The notes: generated by a model from the letters alone, not told the origin. 64,000 nt of DNA from Spirillospora albida (GCF_000718255.1 NZ_JOFJ01000009.1:140006-204005); one strand, 5' to 3'. Shown: positions 18,257 through 27,223, counted from the stretch's first letter. Numbers and translations are program-made.

Positions 18257-19321
18257 ATGCCGGACCTCCCCCCGCGTCCCGACCCCGGCCGGCTGCTCGG
18301 CTGCCTGCTCGGCGGTGCGATCGGCGACGCCCTCGGCGCGCCCGTCGAGGGCTACTCCCTCGACCGGATCCGCGCCCTGCACGGGCCGTCCGGGCTCACC
18401 GGGTTCAGCGCCGAACGGTTCGGCGCGGGCGCGATCACGGACGACACGCAGCTGACGATGTTCACCGCGTACGCGCTCGTCCGGGCGGCGGAGCGGGCGC
18501 GCACCCGGGGGTTCGGCGGCTCGCACCTCGTCCTGCTGCAGCTGGCGTACCTCACCTGGCTGCGCGGCCAGGGCGAGACGTTCCCCGAGATGGACGTGCA
18601 CGGGGGCGGCTGGCTGGAGGCGGAGACCGCGCTGATGACGCGGCGCGGGCCGGGGCGCAGCACGATCGCGGCGCTGCACCGGGTCGCCGAGCAGACGTTC
18701 CGGGGGGCGCCGTTCGGCACGGTCGAGCATCCGGTGAACGACTCCAAGGGCTGCGGCGGGGTGATGCGGGCCGCGCCGTGCGGGTTCCCGCTGCCCGACC
18801 CCGACGACACGTTCCGGCTGGGCTGCGACATGGCCGCGCTGACCCACGGCCACCCGAGCGGGTACCTGCCGGCGGGCGTCCAGGCGACCGTGGTCTGGGC
18901 GCTGCTGCGCGGCGCGGACCTCCCGGACGCCATCGACACCGCCCGGACGCTCCTCGTCCGCCGTCCCGGGCACGAGGAGACGGCCGAGGCGCTGGACGCG
19001 GCCGTCGACCTGTCCTGGAAGAGCGGCCCGCCGACGGCGGAGCGGCTCTCGACACTCGGCGCCGGCTGGATCGGGCCGGAGGCGCTCGCGATCGCCGTGT
19101 ACGTCGCGCTGACCGTTCCGCCGGGCGAGCGCGCGGGGCGGGACGGCCTGGTCCTCGCCGTCAACCACGCGGGCGACAGCGACTCGACCGGCGCGATCAC
19201 CGGCGGCATCCTCGGCGCCGCCTACGGCCCCCACGTATTCCCGGCGCGGTGGCGGGAGGGGGTGGAGGTCGCCTCCGCGATCGCCCGCCTCGCCGCCGAG
19301 TGCACCGCCGAGTTCTGTTGA
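18257..19321 (+). CDS. ADP-ribosylglycohydrolase (DraG/ARH family)
   Basis: A 354-residue all-helical hydrolase that removes ADP-ribose from a modified protein or nucleic acid, or cleaves a related ADP-ribose conjugate. The dinuclear metal ligands lie in the family motifs ITDDTQLT (near residue 60) and HAGDSDSTGAITGG (near 295), and the N-terminal GCLLGGAIGDALGAPVEG is diagnostic. Eight nucleotides after its stop comes the SPFH gene, so the two are almost certainly one operon. No ADP-ribosyltransferase is recognisable nearby. The target may be linked to the SPFH scaffold, which is inference from the pairing alone. Confidence 0.9.
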   Translation: MPDLPPRPDPGRLLGCLLGGAIGDALGAPVEGYSLDRIRALHGPSGLTGFSAERFGAGAITDDTQLTMFTAYALVRAAERARTRGFGGSHLVLLQLAYLTWLRGQGETFPEMDVHGGGWLEAETALMTRRGPGRSTIAALHRVAEQTFRGAPFGTVEHPVNDSKGCGGVMRAAPCGFPLPDPDDTFRLGCDMAALTHGHPSGYLPAGVQATVVWALLRGADLPDAIDTARTLLVRRPGHEETAEALDAAVDLSWKSGPPTAERLSTLGAGWIGPEALAIAVYVALTVPPGERAGRDGLVLAVNHAGDSDSTGAITGGILGAAYGPHVFPARWREGVEVASAIARLAAECTAEFC

Positions 19322-19329
19322 GGAGCGAG

Positions 19330-20727
19330 ATGACGAATTCCCCCCAGGGCAACACCTATCTCGAGAAGGTCGTCGCGCAGCAGGCCGTGCTGGAGGACGA
19401 CCTGCGGTCCCGGCGGGCCGCCGCGCCGGCCATGGCCGCTCCCGGCGGGCCGCCGCCGCCCGGCCCCCTCGCCAAGCGCGCCCGCGCGCTGACGCCCGCC
19501 GAAGGCCCGGCCCCCGGCCCCGTCGACGTGCGGATCAGCGGCTTCTGGCGGTGGAAGAACGTGCTCGTCCCGCCGAACGCGTTCGTCGTCCACACGCGGC
19601 GCGGCCGCACCGAGCCGCTCCACATCGGCCTCGGCGTCTCGTTCCGGTTCAACCCGTCGACGGACTCGTTCCTCGTCGTCCCGGGCGCCACCCAGACCAT
19701 CCTGATCAACGCGTACTGCATCTGCCGGGAGCTGCAGGGCGTGCTCGTCCAGGGCTACGTCCAGTGGATCATCCAGGACTTCGGCACCGCCTACCGCAAG
19801 CTCGACTTCAGCGACGCCGACGACCCGATGCGCCTGGTGAACCTCCAGCTCCGCGAGCAGGCCGAGGCCGCGATCAAGGACAAGGTGTCCACGATGGGCG
19901 TCCAGGAGGTCCTGTCGGACAAGCAGCCCATCATCGAGGAGCTGACGGCCCGGCTCCGCGCCGTCGCCGAGGGCGCCGAGGGCGGTGACCAGGGACTCGG
20001 CCTCCGCATCGTCACCGTCCAGATCAAGGAGGCGGTGGTCAGCTCGTCCCGCCTCTGGGAGAACCTCCAGAAGCCGTACCGCGCCGAGCAGGGGCAGATC
20101 GCCCGGCTCGCCGAGCTGGAGGCCGAGGAGGCGATCTCCCGGCGCGAGATGGCCGCCGCCCGCCTCAAGGAGACGCAGCGCCTGGAGCACGAGCGTGAGC
20201 TCGCCGAGCTTCGCGCCCGCAACGAGTCGCAGCTGTTCGACACCGAGGCCGTCGAGAAGCTCCGCCGCACCAAGCGGGAGCACGACGACAGCCGCGAGGT
20301 CGCCGAGATGCAGACCGAGACGACGCTGCACGCCCTCCGCATGGAGCGCGAGCGCCACGCCGAGGAGGCCGAGACGGGACGCCTCCGCATCGAGCGCGAG
20401 CAGGAGCTCAAGCGCCTGGAGCTGGACGGCGAACTCGCGCTCGCGGACGCCCGCGCCCGGTCCCGGCACGAGCACGCCCTCCTCGACCTGGACCGCGACC
20501 GGATCCGCGCCGCCCTGGAGAACGACCGCAGCCCGGCCGCCGTCCAGACCCGCCTCATCGGCGCCCTGCCCGAGATCATGGCCCGGCTCCCGAAGCCGGA
20601 CGAGCTCCGCACCGTCACCGTCGGCGGCGCCGACCAGACGTCGGTCGCGGGGCTCCTCACCCAGCTGACCGCCGTGATCGCCGCGCTGAGGAGCGCCGCG
20701 GAGGCGGGCGGGCCGGACCGGCGCTGA
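19330..20727 (+). CDS. SPFH/band-7-like protein with long coiled coil
   Basis: A 465-residue soluble-looking protein. After a Pro/Ala-rich head (35-65) comes a domain resembling SPFH/band-7 (about 75-255), with ENLQKPYRAEQGQIARL at its end. A charged, almost continuous coiled coil follows from about 260 to 400 (REMAAARLKETQRLEHEREL), then a helical tail. Flotillin-like proteins of this shape oligomerise into rings or membrane-associated scaffolds. There is no clear N-terminal membrane helix, which is unusual for flotillins. Start ATG at 19330 with GAGGAGCGAG just upstream. It is translated from the same message as the ADP-ribosylglycohydrolase and ends 3 bp before a convergent gene. Confidence 0.78.
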   Translation: MTNSPQGNTYLEKVVAQQAVLEDDLRSRRAAAPAMAAPGGPPPPGPLAKRARALTPAEGPAPGPVDVRISGFWRWKNVLVPPNAFVVHTRRGRTEPLHIGLGVSFRFNPSTDSFLVVPGATQTILINAYCICRELQGVLVQGYVQWIIQDFGTAYRKLDFSDADDPMRLVNLQLREQAEAAIKDKVSTMGVQEVLSDKQPIIEELTARLRAVAEGAEGGDQGLGLRIVTVQIKEAVVSSSRLWENLQKPYRAEQGQIARLAELEAEEAISRREMAAARLKETQRLEHERELAELRARNESQLFDTEAVEKLRRTKREHDDSREVAEMQTETTLHALRMERERHAEEAETGRLRIEREQELKRLELDGELALADARARSRHEHALLDLDRDRIRAALENDRSPAAVQTRLIGALPEIMARLPKPDELRTVTVGGADQTSVAGLLTQLTAVIAALRSAAEAGGPDRR

Positions 20728-20730
20728 CGC

Positions 20731-22500
20731 CTACGCGAGCAGCTCCTGAAGTTCCCGTACCGCGGTGCGGAGCTCGGCCGCGAACGCGTGCATGGCGTCC
20801 GCCACCGGCTCCGGAGTGCTCAGGTAGACGTTGAGCCGGTCCGGCAGCAGCACGTAGGCGACGCCGATGCACTGCGGGCTGGTCGAGCCGAACCCGAAGT
20901 ACCGGATGTTCACGGACGGCGCGGAGCTGGTGCTGAGGTAGTCGTCCCGCATCGTGAGCCAGCCCGGCGACTCGAAGAACGGGAGCGGCTCGGTGCCCCC
21001 GCGCCGCTTGTGGATCAGCTGGAGCTCCCACAGGTGCTGCTCGGGCGCCTCGCCCGTCTGGCACTGCCTGGCGCGCCGGACGTGCGCGTCGGCGGCGGCG
21101 CGGAACGCCTCCGCGCGGGCGGCCCGGTCCGCGCCCGGGTCCGTCATGACGTCGGCGAACCGCACCACCTCGGGGGTCACGACCCGCATCGCCTCGGTCC
21201 GTCCGCGCCGGTACCGGCGCGTCGCGATCGACTCGTAGGTCGCGCCGGTGACGCCCTTGGCCCGCCGGTGCGCGAGCTGGTACGCCATCTGCGCGAACGC
21301 GTCCGGGGACGTCTTCAGCGCCTTCGCGCGGTTCCCGCCGAAGTCGTCGAACGACACGGTGGCCGTCGCGGTCGCGGCGCCGTACGCGGCGAACGCCTCC
21401 GCGGCGGCCGTCGCGGACGCGCGCAGCGGCCCGTCCAGGACGAACCGGACCGGCTCGATCGCCGGGACGCCCTGCGCGCGGGCGCCCGACCGCCGGGAGT
21501 GCTCCGCGGGCGGCGTCTCCAGGACGTCGTCGACGAAGCTGAGGATGGTGGTGCCGTCCAGGCCGCAGTGCTCGACGTTGATGCCGGCGGTGCCGTCGGC
21601 GAACACGATGAACGAGACGGCCTTGTCGAACCAGCGGTTCGCGCTGTCGCCGTGGAGGAGGTGGTCGCAGGCGTCCAGGGTGCTCTTCGGGACGAAGTCC
21701 TCCAGGCAGACGCAGAACAGCGCCGTCTCGATCGTGTCGAGCGCGTCGCCGTTGCCCCGCGCCAGGAGCGTCTCGCGGGCGGCGGCCCATTCGGCGCGGG
21801 CCATGGTCGTGAAGTGGCCGGGGGAGACGTCGTCGGCGGCCTCGCTCTTCAGGACGGCCTCGATGCCGGTGGTGAGCTCGTCCAGCGTGTGGGGGTGTCC
21901 GTCCGGGCCGATCACGTCCATCCGGAGGATGTTGCCGCGGAAGAACACCGCGATGTGGCGCGCCGTGGACGGGCCGGGCCATTCGTCCGAGTACGGCGCC
22001 CGCACGCCGTCCTGCTCGGCGCCCGGGATCCGGGTCGTGGAGAACAGGTACTTGTTCTGATCCATGGACAGCGGGACGCCGCGCTGGAGGACCGGCGCCA
22101 CGTTCTCCCCGTCCAGGCGCAGCTTGTAGTCCACCGCGCCGGCGATGAGGCCGGCGGCGCGCTCCGCCTGCGCCTCGCCGGAGTCCTGGAAGAGGAAGAA
22201 GAAATTGGCGTTCAGCGCGATGCGGTCGCGGCGGCCGAGGTACCGGTACGGCCAGAACGTGTCCAGCCAGCTGTGCACGCCCTCGCCGGCGTCATAGCGC
22301 TCCAGTTCGGCGTGCAGCTCCCGGCCGGGGCCGGCGGTGAACGCCTCCAGCGCCTCCCTCGTCTCCGCGAGCTCGGCATCGGTCAGCAGCGGCCCGCACC
22401 ATTCCAGGAACCGCTCGGCGGTCGCGTCCAGCGAGGGCAGCGGGACGCGCGGAAGGGTGTCCTCGTTGCCGAAGGTACGGGCGGAGAGAGCGTCGTTCAC
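20731..22500 (-). CDS. Choline/carnitine O-acyltransferase family enzyme
   Basis: A 589-residue acyltransferase that moves acyl groups between CoA and the hydroxyl of a quaternary-ammonium alcohol such as carnitine. The catalytic histidine is His311 in GINVEHCGLDGT. The STS motif appears as YLSTSSAPS near residue 535, and FGFGSTSPQCIGVAYV matches the C-terminal substrate-binding element. The N-terminal LPSLDATAERFLEW is the usual opening of the family. It starts at GTG, 15 nt downstream of the methyltransferase gene, as the last gene of a three-gene operon. These enzymes are uncommon in bacteria. Given its operon partners it may act on a dedicated hydroxy-betaine rather than on carnitine; that is inference. 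Confidence 0.88.
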   Translation of the reverse strand: MNDALSARTFGNEDTLPRVPLPSLDATAERFLEWCGPLLTDAELAETREALEAFTAGPGRELHAELERYDAGEGVHSWLDTFWPYRYLGRRDRIALNANFFFLFQDSGEAQAERAAGLIAGAVDYKLRLDGENVAPVLQRGVPLSMDQNKYLFSTTRIPGAEQDGVRAPYSDEWPGPSTARHIAVFFRGNILRMDVIGPDGHPHTLDELTTGIEAVLKSEAADDVSPGHFTTMARAEWAAARETLLARGNGDALDTIETALFCVCLEDFVPKSTLDACDHLLHGDSANRWFDKAVSFIVFADGTAGINVEHCGLDGTTILSFVDDVLETPPAEHSRRSGARAQGVPAIEPVRFVLDGPLRASATAAAEAFAAYGAATATATVSFDDFGGNRAKALKTSPDAFAQMAYQLAHRRAKGVTGATYESIATRRYRRGRTEAMRVVTPEVVRFADVMTDPGADRAARAEAFRAAADAHVRRARQCQTGEAPEQHLWELQLIHKRRGGTEPLPFFESPGWLTMRDDYLSTSSAPSVNIRYFGFGSTSPQCIGVAYVLLPDRLNVYLSTPEPVADAMHAFAAELRTAVRELQELLA

Positions 22501-22515
22501 GGGTTCCTCGGGGAT

Positions 22516-23325
22516 TCAGTCGGTCGGTCGGGAAAGGAAGAGTTCGGCGTACAGCCAGCCGCCGGTCTCGGCGCCGGCGGGATCGACGCCGATGTCGGCG
22601 AGCCGGTCCAGGACGAGTTCCCGTTCCCGGGGCGTCGCGAACCGCCGCTGCCGGAACAGGCCCTCGTGCCGGACGGTGGTGTACCCGGCGTCGGCCAGGG
22701 TGTCGGCCACGGAGTCGAAAGGGAACATGCGCAGCACGAAATGCGCCATCCACGGCAGGCGCCCCTCGTTCGCGGCGACGATCCTGGACAGCGTCTTCTC
22801 GGTGACGTAGCCGAGGCAGCCGGTGGAGATGACGAGGTCCGCCTCGGCGAGCCGGACGGCCTGCTCGGCCGTGGGGTCCCCGCTCTCCAGATCGGCGTGG
22901 ACGGCGCCGTCCAGCAACCCGGCGTCGAGAGCGTAGGAAAGGGCCTGCTCGGACGCGTCCAGGCCGATGAAGCGAAGACGGTTCGCGCGCGCCCCGGAAC
23001 GGACGAGTTCCCGGTCGCGGGATAACAGCGCCTCCCTTTCCAGGGCCTGTGCCCCGGGACCGCTGTAGCGGTCGTAGAGGTCGTCCATCGTGACGCCGTG
23101 CTTCAGCAGCGCCGCGTTGATGCCGTACGAGCAGCCGATGTCCAGCACGGTCGGCTCGGGTGTTCCCCGCGCCTCCCGGTATTCGTCGGCGAGCGCCGCG
23201 AAGTGCGGCCTCGCCAGCTCGGGGATGCGGTAGCCGAGCCCCCGCAGCGTGCCGAAATAGGCGCGCGGATCGGGCTCGGTGTAGATGTGGTCGAGCGAGA
23301 CCTTGCCGGTCGGATCGACGTCCAT
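22516..23325 (-). CDS. Class I SAM-dependent methyltransferase
   Basis: A 269-residue methyltransferase with SAM-binding motif I VLDIGCSYGINAALLK (about 60-75) and an acidic motif II near IGLDASEQALSYA. The STGCLGYVTEKTL segment fits motif IV. The acceptor cannot be read from sequence. It lies 30 nt downstream of a BesD-family amino-acid hydroxylase and 15 nt upstream of a carnitine acyltransferase, so N-methylation of an amino acid is an attractive guess. O- or C-methylation remains possible. ATG at 23325. Confidence 0.8.
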   Translation of the reverse strand: MDVDPTGKVSLDHIYTEPDPRAYFGTLRGLGYRIPELARPHFAALADEYREARGTPEPTVLDIGCSYGINAALLKHGVTMDDLYDRYSGPGAQALEREALLSRDRELVRSGARANRLRFIGLDASEQALSYALDAGLLDGAVHADLESGDPTAEQAVRLAEADLVISTGCLGYVTEKTLSRIVAANEGRLPWMAHFVLRMFPFDSVADTLADAGYTTVRHEGLFRQRRFATPRERELVLDRLADIGVDPAGAETGGWLYAELFLSRPTD

Positions 23326-23355
23326 GCTCGTGCCCCGCCTCTCAGTAGCGCCGCA

Positions 23356-24243
23356 TCAGTCGAGGAGCCCGTCGACCCGGACGGCGCGCTCGGCGGCCGC
23401 CAGGTGCTCGGGCAGGACCCGGCCGAACAGCTGCCGTGTCCGCTCCACGCTGCCGACCACGCCGGGGCGCTCGCTGTAGGCGAGGATCGCGGTGTGCCTG
23501 GCCGTCCCGCCGCCCACCTCGCGGACCCGGTGCAGCGCGTACCGGCCCTTGAACAACTGGAGGTCGCCGGGGTTCAGGGTGAGCGCCCGGACGAGCCGGC
23601 CGCCGTTCCCGGTGAGCACGTCCCGCACGTCGCCGAAGTTCTCCGCCTCGGCGGACCGGATGTTCGGGCAGTACTCGAACACCCCGCCCGCGTCCGCCTC
23701 CTGCGTCAGCAGGCTCACCGTGAACTCGTTGGTGTCGAAATGCCAGGGGTGCTCCATCCCCGGCTTGACGACGTTGAGGCACAACCCCGACAGCGGGTCG
23801 GCCAATTCGTGGACGCGGGGGAGGCCGAAGCAGCTCGCGACGAATCGCTGGAACGGCTCGCTCGTGTAGAGCCGGTGGACGATGAAATGATCCGGGATCA
23901 GGTCCCGGGCGACGAACGCGTTGCCGCGCTGGATCGTGATGCGCCCGGGATGGTCGTCCGGTAATGGCGTCCGAATATCGATGTTGTATGCGTTGACCGT
24001 TTCGACGTCATAGTGCGCCCGGGGCGCGACTTCCGCGCCTTCGGCCCGCAGCGCTTCGTGGAGTTCCGGCCGGATGAAGTCCGGCAGGACGCTGCATCCG
24101 GTATCGGCGAGCTCCGCCCGCACCCGGGAGACGACGCCGGACCAGCCGGAACCGTCCGGTTCCAGCAGCGGATACCGCTCCGTGTCCACGAACCGTTCGA
24201 GTTCTCCGGCGTCTTCGGCCGTTCCGGTATCCGCTGCGCGCAT
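23356..24243 (-). CDS. Fe(II)/2-oxoglutarate hydroxylase, BesD/HalD family
   Basis: A 295-residue non-heme iron oxygenase. The metal triad is His168, Asp170 and His238 (PWHFDTNEF and GRYALHRV); Arg249 in TARHTAIL probably binds 2-oxoglutarate. PGDLQLFKGRY and the C-terminal PGVVGSVERTRQLFG match the BesD/HalD group of free-amino-acid halogenases and hydroxylases. Halogenases have Gly in place of the Asp, so this one should hydroxylate. The ATG at 24243 is better placed behind AAGGGA than the GTG one codon upstream. It is the first gene of an operon with a methyltransferase and a carnitine acyltransferase. Two direct ATTTCGG repeats (24299, 24311) lie in its promoter region. Substrate unknown; lysine, ornithine or a similar amino acid is plausible. 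Confidence 0.82.
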   Translation of the reverse strand: MRAADTGTAEDAGELERFVDTERYPLLEPDGSGWSGVVSRVRAELADTGCSVLPDFIRPELHEALRAEGAEVAPRAHYDVETVNAYNIDIRTPLPDDHPGRITIQRGNAFVARDLIPDHFIVHRLYTSEPFQRFVASCFGLPRVHELADPLSGLCLNVVKPGMEHPWHFDTNEFTVSLLTQEADAGGVFEYCPNIRSAEAENFGDVRDVLTGNGGRLVRALTLNPGDLQLFKGRYALHRVREVGGGTARHTAILAYSERPGVVGSVERTRQLFGRVLPEHLAAAERAVRVDGLLD

Positions 24244-24366
24244 CACGTTCCCTTCGCGACCCCGACCTCAGACGGGTTCTAGCACAGTCATCACCTCCAT
24301 TTCGGTCCTAATTTCGGGCACCCTTTATTCGGCCAATGCGGGGCCCGTGCCGTGACCAGTGCCGAC

Positions 24367-24408
24367 GGCCACACCGGACGGGCGGCGGAACGCCCGTCCG
24401 GTGTGGCC
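24367..24408 (-). terminator. Hairpin terminator of the esterase gene
   Basis: A perfect 18-bp stem (24367-24384 with 24391-24408) and a 6-nt loop GCGGAA, 22 nt beyond the stop of the upstream minus-strand esterase gene. It insulates that gene from the hydroxylase operon downstream. Confidence 0.85.
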
Positions 24409-24429
24409 GATCTCACTCGGGGCCCGGAA

Positions 24430-25389
24430 TCACAGCCCGAGCGCCCCCGTCAGCGTCGGGTACGCCTCGTGCAGATCGCGCTGCCAGTACGGCCAGGTGT
24501 GCTGACCGTCGAAGAACCGGGCGGTCACCGGCACCCCGAGCTCCCGCAGCCGCTGCACGAACGCGCGGCCGTGGTCCTCGACGGCGGCCTCCACCGGGTC
24601 GGTGAACGGCCAGCCGCCGAGCGAGCCCGCTTTCCCGTTCCCGCTCGCGACCCACAGCCGCACCCCGGCGAGCCGTCCCGCCAGGTCGTACGGGTTGTGC
24701 GCGTGCCAGATCGCGGCCTGGTCGTCGGGGTCGCCCCACACCCGCCGCCAGTCGGTGCCGGGGCACGACAGCGACGGCCCGTAGCCGATCGAGTCGTCGC
24801 CCGGCTCGTGCCCGTACAGGGTGTGCAGGTAGCCGCTGAACGCCGCCGCCGCCCGGAACATCCCCGGGTGCCGCGCCGCGTACAGCATGGCGCCGAGCCC
24901 GCCCATGGAGTTGCCGGCGATGGCGCGCGCCGTCCCGGCCCGGTAGCCGCCTTCGAGGATCTTCCGGAGCTCGGTCAGATGGAACGTCTCCCAGGCCGGC
25001 GCGCCGCCGTCCCCGTGGTTCCACCAGTCGGAGTAGTTGCCGCAGCGCCCGCCGTTCGGCATGACGACGATGACGCCGGTGTCCGCGGTGAGCCGCGCGA
25101 CGTCGGTGTCGCGCGTCCAGGCGGTGTAGTCGTCGACGCCGCCGTGCAGCAGCCACAGCGTCGGCCAGGTCCGGGACGCGGTACGGGACCAGCCGGGCGG
25201 CAGCAGCAGCCGCACCTTCTGGCGGCCGGCCATGGCGGGCGATTCGATGGTCAGGTCGAGCGTGCGGGACGCCACGGTCGTCTCGGCGACGACACGCGCT
25301 TGCGCGGCGGCCGCGGGAACGGCCGGCAGCAGCGGGAGGAGCAGGCTGAGAACCCCCAGCAGGAGTGCAGGGCAGGAACGACGGAACAC
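24430..25389 (-). CDS. Secreted esterase/acyltransferase of the antigen-85-like alpha/beta-hydrolase family
   Basis: A 319-residue exported hydrolase. With the GTG at 25389 it begins with a compact Sec signal peptide (VFRRSCPALLLGVLSLLLPLL, AAAAQA cleavage region), and GGAAGG lies 11 nt upstream. An ATG at 25437 in the same frame would add 16 residues that do not look like a signal. The nucleophile is Ser161 in GNSMGG, and the final histidine is in GQHTWPYW. FDGQHTWPYWQRDL is close to the end of mycolyltransferases of the antigen 85 type. Cells outside the mycolate-containing group also have such proteins, acting on other esters. A paralogue is divergently transcribed 577 bp away. Confidence 0.82.
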   Translation of the reverse strand: MFRRSCPALLLGVLSLLLPLLPAVPAAAAQARVVAETTVASRTLDLTIESPAMAGRQKVRLLLPPGWSRTASRTWPTLWLLHGGVDDYTAWTRDTDVARLTADTGVIVVMPNGGRCGNYSDWWNHGDGGAPAWETFHLTELRKILEGGYRAGTARAIAGNSMGGLGAMLYAARHPGMFRAAAAFSGYLHTLYGHEPGDDSIGYGPSLSCPGTDWRRVWGDPDDQAAIWHAHNPYDLAGRLAGVRLWVASGNGKAGSLGGWPFTDPVEAAVEDHGRAFVQRLRELGVPVTARFFDGQHTWPYWQRDLHEAYPTLTGALGL

Positions 25390-25966
25390 AGGGGTGGGTG
25401 CCTTCCGGAAACAGCCGGACAGGGTGGGGCCGGCCATTTGAAAAAGGGGCCGCCGTCGTGCGGCGAATGGTGCCGTCCGGCACCGATGGTGCCGAACGCC
25501 TTCGGGTCGCTACGGGCCCGGTGTCACAGCTGAACAACGGATTCCTAAGGAATGCGTTCCCGCTCCGCAGCAGTTCAAAGCGTCCATCCCAGTGACAACT
25601 GGAAAAGTCGGCCGCGCGCCCGCGCCGCGGTCCCGGCCGCCGTCGGCCGCCGGCGTCCGTGCGGCGGGCGCGACGATCGGCCCTCATCGTCCGCGACGAC
25701 GGCGGGCGACCCGTGATGGCCGGATCGCGCAAGCCGGACCCGGACGCATCGGGCGGTCCGGGGCCCCACGGCGCTCGGTCGGTGACCGATCGCGGCCTCG
25801 CGGTTGCGGGAGTCGGGGGGATGCAGTGGAATGAGGGGCGCTTGCGCGTGATGAGCGCGTTTATTGTACTTTTTGCCAATACTTGCGGATGTTGTCGCCG
25901 GGGCAGTAGTTTTCTCTGGGCGAGCGGAGCGCCGGGCCGAGCACGGCCTGACCGGCTGGGGAGTCC
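25390..25966. other. 577-bp intergenic region between two divergent esterase genes
   Basis: No credible gene. The left part (up to about 25600) has moderate GC and probably holds the leader and promoter of the minus-strand esterase. A clearly AT-rich island at 25858-25890 (TTTATTGTACTTTTTGCC) lies about 80 bp upstream of the plus-strand esterase start and is the best promoter candidate, though no convincing -35/-10 pair could be fixed. No long inverted repeat was found. Confidence 0.4.
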
Positions 25967-27223
25967 ATGAAGAAGCGAACCGACAGGAAGATCGCCATCG
26001 CCGGGTCGGTGGCGGCGGCCGTCGTGCTGCCCGCCGTCATGGTGGGCCTCGCGCAGGCCGGGGTGGGCGTTCCCGGCACCGGGAAGCCGGACGCCGCGTC
26101 CAACCTCGCGCCGCTCCCCACCTTCGGGCCGGCGCAGCAGAACGCGCCCGTCCCCGCGACGTCGCCGAGCGGCACGCCGACGATCAAGCCGCCCGCCAAG
26201 CCGCTGACGAGCAACCCGTTCAGCACCGGCCCCGGCAGGCCGTCGTCGGACAATCCCGACCTCAACACGCACAAGCGCGGCAAGAAGGCGCACCTCCCGG
26301 CGAAGGAGGCGGAGCTCCCGACCAAGTTCAAGAAGGCCGACGACGGCGCGAAGATCACCGCGTTGAAGAAGGTCTCCAAGAACATGTTCGACGTGACGAT
26401 CGCCTCGCCGGCGCTCGGCGCGTCCGTGCAGACGCGGGTGCTCATCCCGGCCGGCTGGAAGCTCGACTCGAGCTCCGCGTACCCGGTCGTGTACGCCTTC
26501 CACGGCGGCAACAACAACTACCTGTCCTGGACGAAGGACTCGAACCTCCTCAGCGTCGCCTCCGGCTACAACGCGATGGTCGTCATGCCGGAGGGCGGCT
26601 GGAACGGGTCGTACACCAACTGGTGGAACGACGGCAGGGGCGGCATCCCGATGTGGGAGACCTTCCACATCAACGAGGTCATCCCGCTGATGGAGCGCAA
26701 CTTCCACGCGGGTCCGGCGCGGGCCGCGATCGGCCTGTCGTCCGGCGGGCAGGGCGCCGTCACCTACGCGCAGCGGCACCCGGGGCTGTTCAAGTACGTC
26801 GCGTCCTACAGCGGCGCGCTCAACATCACCGCGCCCGGCATGCCGTCGATGCTGATGCAGATGAACCAGAAGGCCGGCGACGACATCTGGGGCGACCCGG
26901 CGCGCGACCGCGCGAACTGGCAGGCCCACGACGCGGCGGTCATGGCGGCGAAGCTCAAGGGCGTCGGTGTCTACGTCTCCTGCGGCAACGGCGAGGTCGG
27001 CCCGTACGACAACCCCGGCATGAAGCCGTGGGACGCCGGCCGGTTCGGCGAGCAGCTCGCCCACACGATGAACGTCAACTTCGTGGAGGCCGCGCGCAAG
27101 GCGGGCGTGAACGTCACCGCGAACATGTACGGCGCGGGCACCCACAAATGGGCGTACTGGAAGCGCGAGCTGACCGCGAGCTGGCCCGCGATCACCGGGG
27201 CGATCGGCGCGAAGAAGTCCTGA
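25967..27223 (+). CDS. Secreted antigen-85-like esterase with a long linker
   Basis: A 418-residue exported alpha/beta-hydrolase. Residues 1-32 form a signal peptide (MKKRTDRKIAIAGSVAAAVV, AQAGVG). Residues 35-125 are a low-complexity Pro/Thr/Lys linker. The catalytic domain begins near 135. The nucleophile is Ser258 in GLSSGG, and the closing histidine is in GAGTHKWAYWKREL. DWWNHG/NWWNDG and PxWETFH motifs are shared with the divergent paralogue at 24430-25389, so the pair arose by duplication. This one carries an extra wall-spanning linker. The second copy lacks the cysteines seen in the first (CGNYS, LSCPG). Substrate unknown. Confidence 0.82.
   Translation: MKKRTDRKIAIAGSVAAAVVLPAVMVGLAQAGVGVPGTGKPDAASNLAPLPTFGPAQQNAPVPATSPSGTPTIKPPAKPLTSNPFSTGPGRPSSDNPDLNTHKRGKKAHLPAKEAELPTKFKKADDGAKITALKKVSKNMFDVTIASPALGASVQTRVLIPAGWKLDSSSAYPVVYAFHGGNNNYLSWTKDSNLLSVASGYNAMVVMPEGGWNGSYTNWWNDGRGGIPMWETFHINEVIPLMERNFHAGPARAAIGLSSGGQGAVTYAQRHPGLFKYVASYSGALNITAPGMPSMLMQMNQKAGDDIWGDPARDRANWQAHDAAVMAAKLKGVGVYVSCGNGEVGPYDNPGMKPWDAGRFGEQLAHTMNVNFVEAARKAGVNVTANMYGAGTHKWAYWKRELTASWPAITGAIGAKKS

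Noticed and set aside
23356..24243. Possible amino-acid halogenase (BesD-like)
   Set aside because: The metal-binding position is His-Phe-Asp, whereas Fe/2OG halogenases need Gly in place of the Asp to leave room for chloride; hydroxylation is the better call.
24413..27145. A 910-codon minus-strand frame across both esterases
   Set aside because: It crosses two genes with signal peptides and catalytic motifs and the intergenic region, and shows no domain of its own.
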